Positions 1 to 6,939 of a stretch of 7,533 bases of DNA are shown piece after piece. Position numbers and translations under genes: made by a program. The stretch's first letter is position 1, and each line of letters begins with the position of its first letter. The notes under the pieces are model-generated. The model did not search any database. It saw only the letters and a program-made list of their open reading frames with translations, and was not told where the DNA came from. Origin of the DNA: JBKJUK01 sp046590705 (GTDB taxonomy: Bacteria; Acidobacteriota; Thermoanaerobaculia; Gp7-AA8); the NCBI GenBank assembly GCA_046590705.1, contig JBKJUK010000345.1, forward strand, positions 1 to 7,533. Direction: 5' to 3'.

Positions 1-127
1 GTTAAAAGCCGCCTATCTCGACGACATGCGATTCGCGGAAGAGCGGAAACTCGAACCGTGGAAGAACCGCGGTCTCTATCACAAGATGATCGACGGCCTG
101 GCGTTCCTGGGGAACGAGCAGTTGTAG
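1..127 (+). CDS. C-terminal end of an unidentified protein, possibly phospholipase D/cardiolipin-synthase-like (5' partial)
   Basis: The frame beginning at base 2 is open from the left edge to a TAG at 125-127 and gives 41 residues ending in GLAFLGNEQL. It is rich in charged and helical residues and reads like a genuine protein tail: YLDD, then AEERKLEPWKNRGLYHKM, then a hydrophobic patch and a terminal Leu. Cardiolipin synthases and related phospholipase D family proteins often end in a similar way: an Asp/Glu-rich helix, a W-x-x-R element and a short amphipathic helix. I infer that family only from this pattern. The HKD catalytic motifs would lie outside the window, so nothing catalytic can be seen. 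The gene converges on the hybrid histidine kinase, with 205 bp between the stops, and is not in its operon. It could equally be an unrelated hypothetical protein. Confidence 0.55.
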   Translation, partial: LKAAYLDDMRFAEERKLEPWKNRGLYHKMIDGLAFLGNEQL

Positions 128-135
128 CTGGAAGC

Positions 136-158
136 GGGCCGGGGGCCGGGGTTTGGGG
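136..158 (+). other. Putative G-quadruplex motif in a 3' untranslated region
   Basis: The plus strand has four G-tracts at 136-138, 141-145, 148-151 and 155-158, separated by loops CC, CC and TTT. This fits the canonical four-tract, short-loop G-quadruplex rule. It begins eight bases after the TAG of the left partial gene, so it would lie in that gene's mRNA. An RNA or DNA quadruplex here could stall polymerase or protect the 3' end, but that role is inference. The overlapping GGCC and CCGG palindromes mean that ordinary hairpins could compete. Confidence 0.5.
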
Positions 159-234
159 CCGGAGTAGAGGCAGGGCAACCATTTCTACGCGAAGGGGACG
201 CGCTCGTTATACGCAGCGCGATCCTTGCGCGTAG

Positions 235-256
235 ATCCCTCGCTTCGCTTCGGGAT
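235..256. repeat. Short intergenic dyad resembling dispersed repeats
   Basis: ATCCC at 235-239 pairs with GGGAT at 252-256 around a 12-base loop that carries a 5-base tandem unit (TCGCT twice, then TCG, 240-252). Just upstream, ACGC at 211-214 and GCGT at 229-232 could form a second small stem. From memory, closely similar dyads containing CCCTCGCTTCGCT and GGGATGAC recur in intergenic DNA of several GC-rich soil bacteria. Only one copy is present in this window, so repeat status cannot be shown here. With no T-run it is a poor intrinsic terminator. Confidence 0.35.
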
Positions 257-332
257 GACCCGTCGCACGACTTCCATTTCCTGAAGGAGCGTAACGGGGG
301 CGGAACGCTCGGCTCGCGCCCTACCGCACGAG

Positions 333-3300
333 TCAATTATCAACCGGTGCTTTCTCGTACACTCCACCTGTAGCGTCGGGCGGCGTCAGCTGTTCGATGA
401 CGCTTACCAGCGTGTCCATGTCATACGGCTTGAGCAGAAACGAAACGCCGGGATGTTCGAGAAAGCGGCCCAGCAGGGCCTCGTCTCCATGGCCGGTCGA
501 GAAGACGACAGGAAGATCGTGAAACACACCTCGTATTTGCTCGAACACAGCTGTCCCGTCCATGTCGGGTAGCCCGACATCGAGTACGACCACATGAGGA
601 TTCCAACTCGTGATGGCAGGCAATGCATCGGACCCGCGTGAGACGGAACGTACATCGAACCCGCGGTCGCTGAGCGCTAAAATGATTCCTTCGGCGACGC
701 CTTCGTCATCCTCGACCAGAAGCACTTTGACGGGCGCCGCCGCTGCGCTTTCGTGCGGTGGTGCTGAAACTGCAGGCCGGACCGGCGGAGCCGTCTGCTC
801 TGTCACATTACCGCTCGGCACCAGCAAGTGAAATGTGGTGCCTTTTCCGCGTACCGACTCGACAAAGATGTGTCCTCCGTGCCTCGTGATGATCTGATGG
901 ACTACTGCCAGACCGAGCCCGGTTCCTCCACCTTTTTTTGTGGTGTAGAGCGGCTCGAAAATGTGAGGTAGTACCTCTGGTGAGATTCCGGTTCCGTTAT
1001 CCCGCACTTCCACATGAACCATGTCTCGGTCGAGCGGCATCGACGCAAAAGGGAGCCGCTCGGTCGATGTCAAAGAGCGGAGTGAGATCACAACGTTCCC
1101 GCCGTTCGACATGGCATGCTTGGCATTGATGACGAGATTTGACAGCACCTGCGACAGCTGCGACTCGTCGGCCTCGATCTGGACGTTACTTTCCTGTACG
1201 CCGGTGTCGATCTCCAGCGTGACTGAGTCGCCGCCGATCTCCCGCAGCTCGCCCGACAATCTCTCCAGCCAGGACGCGGCGTGGAACGGCTTGATGACGG
1301 GATCGGTACCGCGCGTAAAACCGAGGATCTCGTCCGTGATGCGCTTTCCTCGTCTGACCGACTGCAGAATCCTGGCAGCCATCTCGCGGCTGCCGCTGTC
1401 AGATGACCGGCGGTGAATAGACTCCGCGAAAGTGAGAACGCCCATCATGACGTTGTTGAACTCATGTGCGACAGTCGCTGCCAGTCTGCCGAGGGAGCCG
1501 ACGCGATTTGCCTGCTCGAGCTGCCGCGTGAGGGTGGTGCTGAACGACAGATCGCGACAATTGATCAGGATCTTTTCGGGTCCATGATCACTCCCGATCC
1601 GGTGCCGCACGATGGTGAACGGAACGTAATCGCCGTCAGAGCGACGCAGTCGAAGGTCTGTCGATGCCACAGGCAGGGAGTCGAGTTTCCCGAGGATCTC
1701 GTGCGCAAGGTGCGGCAGGTCGAAAGGGTGAACGAGTTCAGAAAACTGCTTTCCGGTAAGCGCGCCCGTGGTGAGAGTCAGCACGCGATCGGCTGATGGT
1801 GACGCATAAGCGATACGTCCTGCACCGTCGATGATCATGATGAGGTCGAGACTGTTTTCAACCAGCGAACGAAAACGCGCTTCGCTTTCGCCGAGCGCTT
1901 CCTGCACCTCGGTTTTTTCCTCAACCAGACGTGTCAACTGCTCCGTTCTACGGCGCAGCGCACGCGTTCGCATCCGATGTGCCATGAACAACGCCAGCGC
2001 GATCAACAGCGCGACAAACAGGTAGAACAGTCGCCGCTGGTAGAAGTATGGCGCGATCGAGAAGCTGAGCGGCTGTGCCAGAGCACGCCAGAGGCCGTCA
2101 CTCCCTTTGACCTGGAGCTCGAATATATAGTGGCCCGGTGCGAGATTCGTGTAGTACGCGGTTCTTCTCGTAGCGGCGTCGACCCAGTAGGAGTCGCTCC
2201 CCAGCCGGTAGCGGAATGTCAGGGACTCAGGGGCGATGAACGATGGTGCGGAGTAGTCGATCTCCATCCGGTCGGTACCTGCACCGAGAGCGATTGGTCC
2301 GTTGCCGCCATACCGCTTAACGTCCGACGTTCTGATCTGTTCTACGAGCGGATTGATCACCGGCCGCAGATCAGAGCGCCCGTCCGTAACCGCCAGTCCG
2401 TCGCTGGTCGGGAAGAAAAGCGTACCGTCATCGCTGCGAAGCGCCGGAGGGAAGATGCCACCGTTGATCTCGAGCGTCCGCAGCCCCGCGTCTTTTCCGT
2501 AGTGAACCGACCGAACCTCGTTCATCAGGCCAGCAGCGAAGGCGTTCAAATCCCGTTTCGCGACCTTGAATATGCCGTTATTCGACCCCATCCAGAAGTC
2601 GCCCGCGGTATCTTCCACGATCTGGTAAATCTTGTCCTCCGCGAGCCCGTCCGTTCGACGAATGATCGAGATGCGATCGTTCTCGAGACGACAGAGTCCG
2701 CCCCCGCCGGTTCCCACCCAGATGACTCCGTCGCTGCTTTCGTAGAGCGCCAGCACGTTGATGGAAGAAAGACCTGTTGATTTTCCGTAACGCCGGATAC
2801 TGCTGCCAGTGATCCTGAAGAGTCCTCCGCCGTCGGTGCCTATCCAGATTCTTCCTCGGCGGTCCTCGAGCAACGTGACGATCTGCCCGTTACCGAGAGT
2901 GGCACGAGACGCGACCAGCGTGGGCCGCCCCTGCCGGACCGTCGTAAGGCCTTGATGTGACGCCACCCAGAGAGTTCCGTCACGCGCTACCAGAGCGGCA
3001 GTCACAGTATCGTTCTCGGCGCCGCTGCTTAGCAGGACCTGCGTGAATGCTCCGTCACGGTAACGTACCAGTCCACCGTTGACGGTACCTAACAGGACAC
3101 TCCCGTCACGATCGTTCGCGATCGTGAGAATGACACTTGCGTTGAAGCCTGCTCCATTGCCGTAGTTCGATACCTCGCGTCCGGCGATGCGTGTGACTCC
3201 ACGACCGGCAGTTCCCACCCAGATCGCTTTCGAGCTGTCCTGATTCAACGCCAGGATGATGTTGCCCGCCAGGCCGTCGTCGGTAGTGAGTGTGAGAAAA

Positions 3301-4286
3301 AGAGATTGTCTGATGCGGCTGATTCCACCACCACGAGTGCCGGCCCAGACATTCCCTTCCCGGTCGACGAGCAGCGACCAGACCAGCTCACTCTGCAGTC
3401 CATCGACGTGACTGATCTCCCCGCGGAACCACCGATCAATTCCTCCGCCATTCGTACCGATCCAGATCCCGCCGTCGGGATCCTCTGACAAGGCATATAC
3501 CGCGTTGGCCGCGAGCCCGCGAGACGTGTTCCATGTCTCGGCAGCGTTACCGGCGAATCGAATTACCCCTTTCTGATCCGTGCCAGCCCAGACGGCGCCG
3601 TCGCGGGCGACATGCAAAGAACGGATGAACGTCGCTGCAGCCTCATTCGCATGACGCGAGAGCACACCGCCGCGTCTGCGCTGGAAGATTCCGTTCTCCG
3701 CTCCGATGTAGATCGTTCCATCCCGCCCTTGTGTGAGTGCGTAAATTGCCAGTGGCGGCAGGCCGGCCGATGCGAATGTACCTGACCTCAGGATCGCAAG
3801 CCCCTCCATCGAGCCTACCCAGACCTCGCCACTGGCCGTCGGAAGCAGCGCCTGCACTCGTCCGTGCGGCGCATTCCAGACTGTCATCTGACCACGCGAT
3901 AGATGTCCCACATGCCCGTCTCTGGTACCCCACCAGAGCTCACCCGAGGGACTCGTGGCCAGAGCAGTGATGTCGGCGTCCTTCATCTCAGGATTCGTCT
4001 GCAGCGAAAAGGTGGTGAAGCGCACTCCGTCGAAGCGGATCAGTCCCTCTTCCGTCCCTGACCAGAGGTAACCGTCACTGGTCTGCACAATGCCGTCGAT
4101 CGAGGTCACCGGCATCCCGTTCTCGATCCCCCAACTCCGCACTCCGAAGCGGCGCGTTCCCGAAAGATCCGCCGGCAGAAAGCCACGAGCAAGCACGGGA
4201 ATCGCGCTTGAAACGAACATCAGAAGACAAAGCGCGGTATAGCGACGCACCCGGAGGATTGAGAGCACTGCGACAAGTCTCACCAT
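333..4286 (-). CDS. Hybrid sensor histidine kinase with two-component propeller repeats and receiver domain
   Basis: This is a membrane sensor kinase of 1317 aa. Residues 1-33 look like a signal peptide: RVRR, a hydrophobic core, then VLA before Arg34. Fourteen propeller repeats of the W-x-G-T type follow, with centres near residues 75, 118, 156, 193, 233, 275, 314, 356, 398, 440, 481, 523, 565 and 624. A Y_Y_Y domain (about 676-743) precedes one membrane span (about 752-770), a coiled coil (775-805) and a PAS domain (about 804-914). HisKA carries phosphoacceptor His941 in HEFNN. The HATPase has Asn1050/Asn1054, Asp1096 in DNGTG, an F-box at 1110 and GGGTGLGL at 1119-1126. After a Pro/Ala linker (1163-1187), the receiver has Asp1193/Asp1194, phosphoacceptor Asp1236, Thr1264 and Lys1286. 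All key residues are intact. No output or Hpt domain follows, unlike Bacteroides HTCS proteins. The ATG start lacks a Shine-Dalgarno; in-frame GTG codons 2, 7 and 13 are alternatives. The ligand is unknown. Confidence 0.95.
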   Translation of the reverse strand: MVRLVAVLSILRVRRYTALCLLMFVSSAIPVLARGFLPADLSGTRRFGVRSWGIENGMPVTSIDGIVQTSDGYLWSGTEEGLIRFDGVRFTTFSLQTNPEMKDADITALATSPSGELWWGTRDGHVGHLSRGQMTVWNAPHGRVQALLPTASGEVWVGSMEGLAILRSGTFASAGLPPLAIYALTQGRDGTIYIGAENGIFQRRRGGVLSRHANEAAATFIRSLHVARDGAVWAGTDQKGVIRFAGNAAETWNTSRGLAANAVYALSEDPDGGIWIGTNGGGIDRWFRGEISHVDGLQSELVWSLLVDREGNVWAGTRGGGISRIRQSLFLTLTTDDGLAGNIILALNQDSSKAIWVGTAGRGVTRIAGREVSNYGNGAGFNASVILTIANDRDGSVLLGTVNGGLVRYRDGAFTQVLLSSGAENDTVTAALVARDGTLWVASHQGLTTVRQGRPTLVASRATLGNGQIVTLLEDRRGRIWIGTDGGGLFRITGSSIRRYGKSTGLSSINVLALYESSDGVIWVGTGGGGLCRLENDRISIIRRTDGLAEDKIYQIVEDTAGDFWMGSNNGIFKVAKRDLNAFAAGLMNEVRSVHYGKDAGLRTLEINGGIFPPALRSDDGTLFFPTSDGLAVTDGRSDLRPVINPLVEQIRTSDVKRYGGNGPIALGAGTDRMEIDYSAPSFIAPESLTFRYRLGSDSYWVDAATRRTAYYTNLAPGHYIFELQVKGSDGLWRALAQPLSFSIAPYFYQRRLFYLFVALLIALALFMAHRMRTRALRRRTEQLTRLVEEKTEVQEALGESEARFRSLVENSLDLIMIIDGAGRIAYASPSADRVLTLTTGALTGKQFSELVHPFDLPHLAHEILGKLDSLPVASTDLRLRRSDGDYVPFTIVRHRIGSDHGPEKILINCRDLSFSTTLTRQLEQANRVGSLGRLAATVAHEFNNVMMGVLTFAESIHRRSSDSGSREMAARILQSVRRGKRITDEILGFTRGTDPVIKPFHAASWLERLSGELREIGGDSVTLEIDTGVQESNVQIEADESQLSQVLSNLVINAKHAMSNGGNVVISLRSLTSTERLPFASMPLDRDMVHVEVRDNGTGISPEVLPHIFEPLYTTKKGGGTGLGLAVVHQIITRHGGHIFVESVRGKGTTFHLLVPSGNVTEQTAPPVRPAVSAPPHESAAAAPVKVLLVEDDEGVAEGIILALSDRGFDVRSVSRGSDALPAITSWNPHVVVLDVGLPDMDGTAVFEQIRGVFHDLPVVFSTGHGDEALLGRFLEHPGVSFLLKPYDMDTLVSVIEQLTPPDATGGVYEKAPVDN

Positions 4287-4295
4287 CGGCCGAAC

Positions 4296-4301
4296 ATTCT
4301 A
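4296..4301 (-). promoter_or_regulatory. Candidate -10 element for the hybrid kinase
   Basis: Read on the minus strand this is TAGAAT, a five-of-six match to the sigma-70 -10 consensus. It ends nine bases before the ATG at 4286. I find no good -35 hexamer 15-18 bases upstream. With this spacing transcription would begin at or within a few bases of the ATG, giving a leaderless mRNA, which fits the lack of a Shine-Dalgarno. Chance occurrence is possible. Confidence 0.3.
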
Positions 4302-4361
4302 ACGCGAGGTCAGCGAGAAGGAACGGCGCAGAGCGATTCAGCCCTTCACAAGGATATGGGA

Positions 4362-4490
4362 GTGAAAGATATCGGTTCGAACGAAGGTGCGGTGTCTCGG
4401 AACGCGCGAGAGGTCCGCGCGCACTTTATGCACACGGTCGCGGTGATTGACCGGTGCATGCGCTGGATCGTGGCTTTACTGACTACCTGA
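4362..4490 (+). CDS. Marginal small ORF, 42 aa, unknown
   Basis: A GTG at 4362 opens 42 codons to TGA at 4488-4490. AAGGA at 4350-4354 lies seven bases upstream, a usable Shine-Dalgarno spacing. The product is basic in its first half (SRNAREVRAHF) and ends in a hydrophobic segment (RWIVALLTT), which could suggest a small amphipathic or membrane-associated peptide. I recognise no family. It lies wholly in the divergent control region, oriented like the Ser/Thr kinase and ending about 190 bases before it, so it could be a leader ORF. A frame of this length is expected by chance in GC-rich DNA, and its coding status is doubtful. Confidence 0.15.
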   Translation: MKDIGSNEGAVSRNAREVRAHFMHTVAVIDRCMRWIVALLTT

Positions 4491-4629
4491 TCAAGCGGTT
4501 CCGCCGGATCTGTTGGCGAATCAGTGGTGTGCGTCGTCGCGCTGACCGGCGCGGCATCGCCTTCTCGCTCCTTGCTCTCGCACCGCGAGTACCACGAGCA
4601 TAATCCACCGTTTCTATGACGCTCTACAT

Positions 4630-4635
4630 TAATAT
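4630..4635 (+). promoter_or_regulatory. Candidate -10 element for the Ser/Thr kinase
   Basis: TAATAT lies 46 bases before the ATG at 4682, inside a locally AT-rich patch in otherwise GC-rich DNA. It would give a leader of roughly 40 bases carrying the Shine-Dalgarno. The expected -35 position, near 4607-4612, does not resemble TTGACA, so the call is weak. TACATT at 4625-4630 is an alternative. Confidence 0.25.
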
Positions 4636-4670
4636 GCAGCCAAACACGGACAATCAAGGCAGACGCTTCT

Positions 4671-4676
4671 GGAGGT
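4671..4676 (+). promoter_or_regulatory. Ribosome binding site that fixes the Ser/Thr kinase start
   Basis: GGAGGT lies five bases before the ATG at 4682. It is the strongest Shine-Dalgarno in the window and shows that translation starts at 4682 rather than at the in-frame ATGs at 4616 or 4634, which lack one. Confidence 0.85.
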
Positions 4677-4681
4677 CACGT

Positions 4682-6907
4682 ATGATCGGACGCACGGTTT
4701 CCCATTACAAAATCACGGCGCAGCTTGGAGCGGGCGGGATGGGAGTCGTGTACGAAGCGGAAGACTTGAACCTCGGCCGTCATGTGGCTTTGAAGTTTCT
4801 TCCCCCGGAGCTGGCGACAAACACCGAGCTGCTGCAGCGTTTTCAGCGTGAAGCGCGCGCGGCGTCCTCACTCAATCATCCGAACATCTGCACGATTCAC
4901 GGGATCGAGCAGCACGAATCCGAGCAGTTCATCGCCATGGAACTGCTGGAAGGGGAGTCGATGGCTGACCGGCTCAGTCGCGGCCCGATTGAGATGGAGG
5001 CGCTGCTTTCTTTCGGGATCGAGATTGTCGACGCACTTGAGTCAGCACACTCAAAAGGCATCGTGCATCGCGATCTCAAGCCAGCCAACATCTTCGTGAC
5101 TTCGCGTGGCCACGCGAAGATTCTCGACTTCGGTCTCGCCAAGATCGACATTCGAGGGAACGCCGATTCGATGATGCAAACGGCCATACGGGATCAGCTC
5201 ACATCCGCGGGAACTACCGTAGGTACCGCTTCCTACATGTCGCCTGAACAGGCCCGCGGCCTCGTGACCGATGCACGCACCGACATCTTCTCGGTCGGCA
5301 CCGTTCTTTATCAGATGGCGACCGGTGTATTGCCATTTCAGGGTGACACGTCGGCGGTGGTCTTCGACTCAATTCTCAATCGTGATCCTGTCCCGATGAC
5401 GCAACACAAGCCTTCGTTACCGGCCGAGTTGCAACGGATCATTGGCCAGACGCTGGAGAAGGATCGGGACCTCCGCTTCCAGAGTGCAACCGAACTCAAA
5501 ACGGCTTTGAAGCGTCTCAAGCGTGACCTCGACTCGGGCGGGTCGCGGGCCGCGCACTCAAGCGGGAGCCGCGTGTCGTCCGGCTCGACATCACAGGCGC
5601 ATCCGATTGCTGTGCTCTATTTCGACAACCTGAGTGGAGTCAAGGAAGACGAGTACCTGCGCGACGGCATCACCGAAGACATCACTACGGAGCTGTCCAA
5701 GATCAAGGGACTGCAGACCTTCTCGCGAGCGATGGTGCTGGCCTATCGCGACAAGCCAGTTACCGCGGGACAGGTCGGCCGGGATACGGGCGCGGCGTAC
5801 GTGCTGGCCGGAAGTGTGCGGCGGGCCGGAACGCGTCTACGCATCAACGCCCAGCTCGTCGACAGTGCGACCGATCTGCCGCTCTGGTCTGAACGATACG
5901 ACCGGGAGATGACCGACGTGTTCGTGCTGCAGGATGAGATCGCGCAGAAGATCGCCGCGGCCCTGCGCATCACGCTTTCACCGCAGGAACAACAGGCGCT
6001 TTCCACGAAGCCGACCGAGAGCCTTCAGGCCTACGACGTCTACCTGCGCGGCCGGAACTACACGCGCCGCATGGGTAGGGAGGACCTGCAGTTTGCATTG
6101 CAGATGTTCGAGAGCGCCGTGGCCATCGATCCCGGCTTCGCTCTGGCCCATGCCGGCGTGGCGAACGTCTGCGTGCTCTACTACATGCAATTCGATCGAA
6201 GTCAGCGATGGATCGATCGGGCCGTTGCTGCGACCGCGGACGCGCTTTCCACCGGGGTGAACGCACCTGAGATCGAAGCGGCCAAAGCCTGGGTCCTCGT
6301 CGCAGAGGACCGCTACGACGAGGCCGCAGAGACGATCAGGCGTGCCATCGAGAAGAATCCCGACCTGGACGGAGGCTACTACCTGCTTTGCTTCTGCCTG
6401 TTCAGCGCCGGCCACTACCAGGAAGTGATCGACGTGATGGAGCAGGCTGTGGCCCACGCCGGCGAGAACTACATCACCGTAGTCCCAATCTCCAACGCCC
6501 TCGCTGCGCTCGGGAAGGTGGACGCGCTGCAGAATTTCCGGCATCGCAAGCTGGAGATCTTCGAGTCGCACCTGCGCAAGGCGCCGCAGGATGCACGGGC
6601 TCGCGTTCTTCTGGCCCAGGATTACTCGGAAATGGGTCGGCTCGACGACGCCAACCGTGAAGCGAACCTGGCCATGTTGCTCTGTCCCGATGACGCCATG
6701 ATTCTCTACAACGTCGCCTGCCTTTTCTGCGGCATGGGGAGGACGGACGAGGCGCTCGAAGCGATGAAGAAGGCCTGGAACACAGGTTATCGCGACTCCG
6801 GCTGGGCGCGGCGCGATCCCGATCTCGCGCCGCTTCACGGGAATGCCGAATTCGAGAGGCTCTTTCCAGCGTTCGAAAACGAGCAGGCGACTGGTGCGTC
6901 CGCCTGA
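4682..6907 (+). CDS. Ser/Thr protein kinase with TolB-like and TPR domains
   Basis: This 741-aa protein should phosphorylate Ser/Thr residues of unknown partners in the cytoplasm. Its kinase domain (about 9-280) is complete: glycine loop GAGGMG at 16-21, Lys38, helix-C Glu57, catalytic HRDLKPAN with Asp131 and Asn136, metal-binding DFG at 149-151, an activation loop with GTASYMSPEQ at 181-190, and Asp201. A Ser/Gly linker (285-305) leads to a TolB-like module (about 308-430, starting IAVLYFDNLSG), the type often attached to bacterial kinases and cyclases. TPR-like helices fill 446-703, with a closing element DPDLAPLHGNAEFERLF. No hydrophobic stretch long enough for a membrane span is visible, unlike PknB-type receptors. 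The start is set by GGAGGT and matches the usual family opening, a short lead before SHYKI. It is divergent from the hybrid kinase and convergent, after 32 bp, with a paralogue. The TPR part probably docks partners, which is inference. Confidence 0.95.
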   Translation: MIGRTVSHYKITAQLGAGGMGVVYEAEDLNLGRHVALKFLPPELATNTELLQRFQREARAASSLNHPNICTIHGIEQHESEQFIAMELLEGESMADRLSRGPIEMEALLSFGIEIVDALESAHSKGIVHRDLKPANIFVTSRGHAKILDFGLAKIDIRGNADSMMQTAIRDQLTSAGTTVGTASYMSPEQARGLVTDARTDIFSVGTVLYQMATGVLPFQGDTSAVVFDSILNRDPVPMTQHKPSLPAELQRIIGQTLEKDRDLRFQSATELKTALKRLKRDLDSGGSRAAHSSGSRVSSGSTSQAHPIAVLYFDNLSGVKEDEYLRDGITEDITTELSKIKGLQTFSRAMVLAYRDKPVTAGQVGRDTGAAYVLAGSVRRAGTRLRINAQLVDSATDLPLWSERYDREMTDVFVLQDEIAQKIAAALRITLSPQEQQALSTKPTESLQAYDVYLRGRNYTRRMGREDLQFALQMFESAVAIDPGFALAHAGVANVCVLYYMQFDRSQRWIDRAVAATADALSTGVNAPEIEAAKAWVLVAEDRYDEAAETIRRAIEKNPDLDGGYYLLCFCLFSAGHYQEVIDVMEQAVAHAGENYITVVPISNALAALGKVDALQNFRHRKLEIFESHLRKAPQDARARVLLAQDYSEMGRLDDANREANLAMLLCPDDAMILYNVACLFCGMGRTDEALEAMKKAWNTGYRDSGWARRDPDLAPLHGNAEFERLFPAFENEQATGASA

Positions 6908-6939
6908 CGCCATAGCTGTCCGACCTGAATGATGCCCGG
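6908..6939. other. Short convergent spacer without a terminator
   Basis: Only 32 bases separate the TGA of the Ser/Thr kinase gene from the TAG of the facing paralogue. There is no compact GC hairpin and no T-run on either strand. Transcripts from both sides probably end inside the opposite gene or depend on Rho. Confidence 0.6.

Larger units (their letters stand above)
128..332. other. Convergent intergenic region
   Basis: This is the gap between the stop of the left partial gene and the stop of the hybrid kinase. It contains a G-quadruplex-type tract at 136-158 and a short dyad around 235-256, described separately. I see no GC hairpin followed by a T-run on either strand, so neither gene has an obvious intrinsic terminator here. 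Open frames in this gap have low-complexity Arg/Ser/Pro-rich products and no convincing start, and I do not accept them as genes. Confidence 0.6.
4287..4681. promoter_or_regulatory. Divergent intergenic control region
   Basis: This stretch of about 395 bp separates the starts of the leftward hybrid kinase and the rightward Ser/Thr kinase, so promoters for both must lie within it. Visible elements are TAGAAT on the minus strand nine bases before the hybrid kinase ATG, and TAATAT on the plus strand at 4630-4635. There is a 6-bp all-GC hairpin (CGCGCG at 4403-4408 and 4416-4421, loop of 7) and a small dyad at 4577-4589 (CTCGC/GCGAG, loop of 3). A marginal small ORF occupies 4362-4490. None of these is a recognised operator. 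A shared regulator is plausible from the geometry but not demonstrated. Confidence 0.5.

Noticed and set aside
79..336. 85-codon and overlapping 60-codon minus-strand frames beyond the hybrid kinase stop
   Set aside because: The products are Arg/Pro/Ser-rich, run through the G-rich tract and the dyad, and lack a convincing ribosome site.
1977..2780. 267-codon open frame on the plus strand inside the hybrid kinase gene
   Set aside because: It is fully antisense to the well-supported propeller and Y_Y_Y coding region, has no domain character, and is explained by GC-rich codon structure.
4208..4450. 80-codon plus-strand frame across the start of the hybrid kinase gene
   Set aside because: It overlaps the signal-peptide coding region antisense, and its product is Arg/Ser-rich as expected of a shadow frame.
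4346..4657. 103-codon minus-strand frame in the divergent intergenic region
   Set aside because: It has no recognisable family, mixed low-information composition and no clear Shine-Dalgarno, and it would cover both divergent promoters.
4616..4681. Upstream ATG at 4616 as the kinase start
   Set aside because: The added 22 residues are unlike the family N-terminus, there is no Shine-Dalgarno, and GGAGGT points to the ATG at 4682.
5978..6913. 311-codon open frame on the minus strand inside the Ser/Thr kinase gene
   Set aside because: It is antisense to the TPR-coding part, has no recognisable motif, and its composition mirrors the sense codons.
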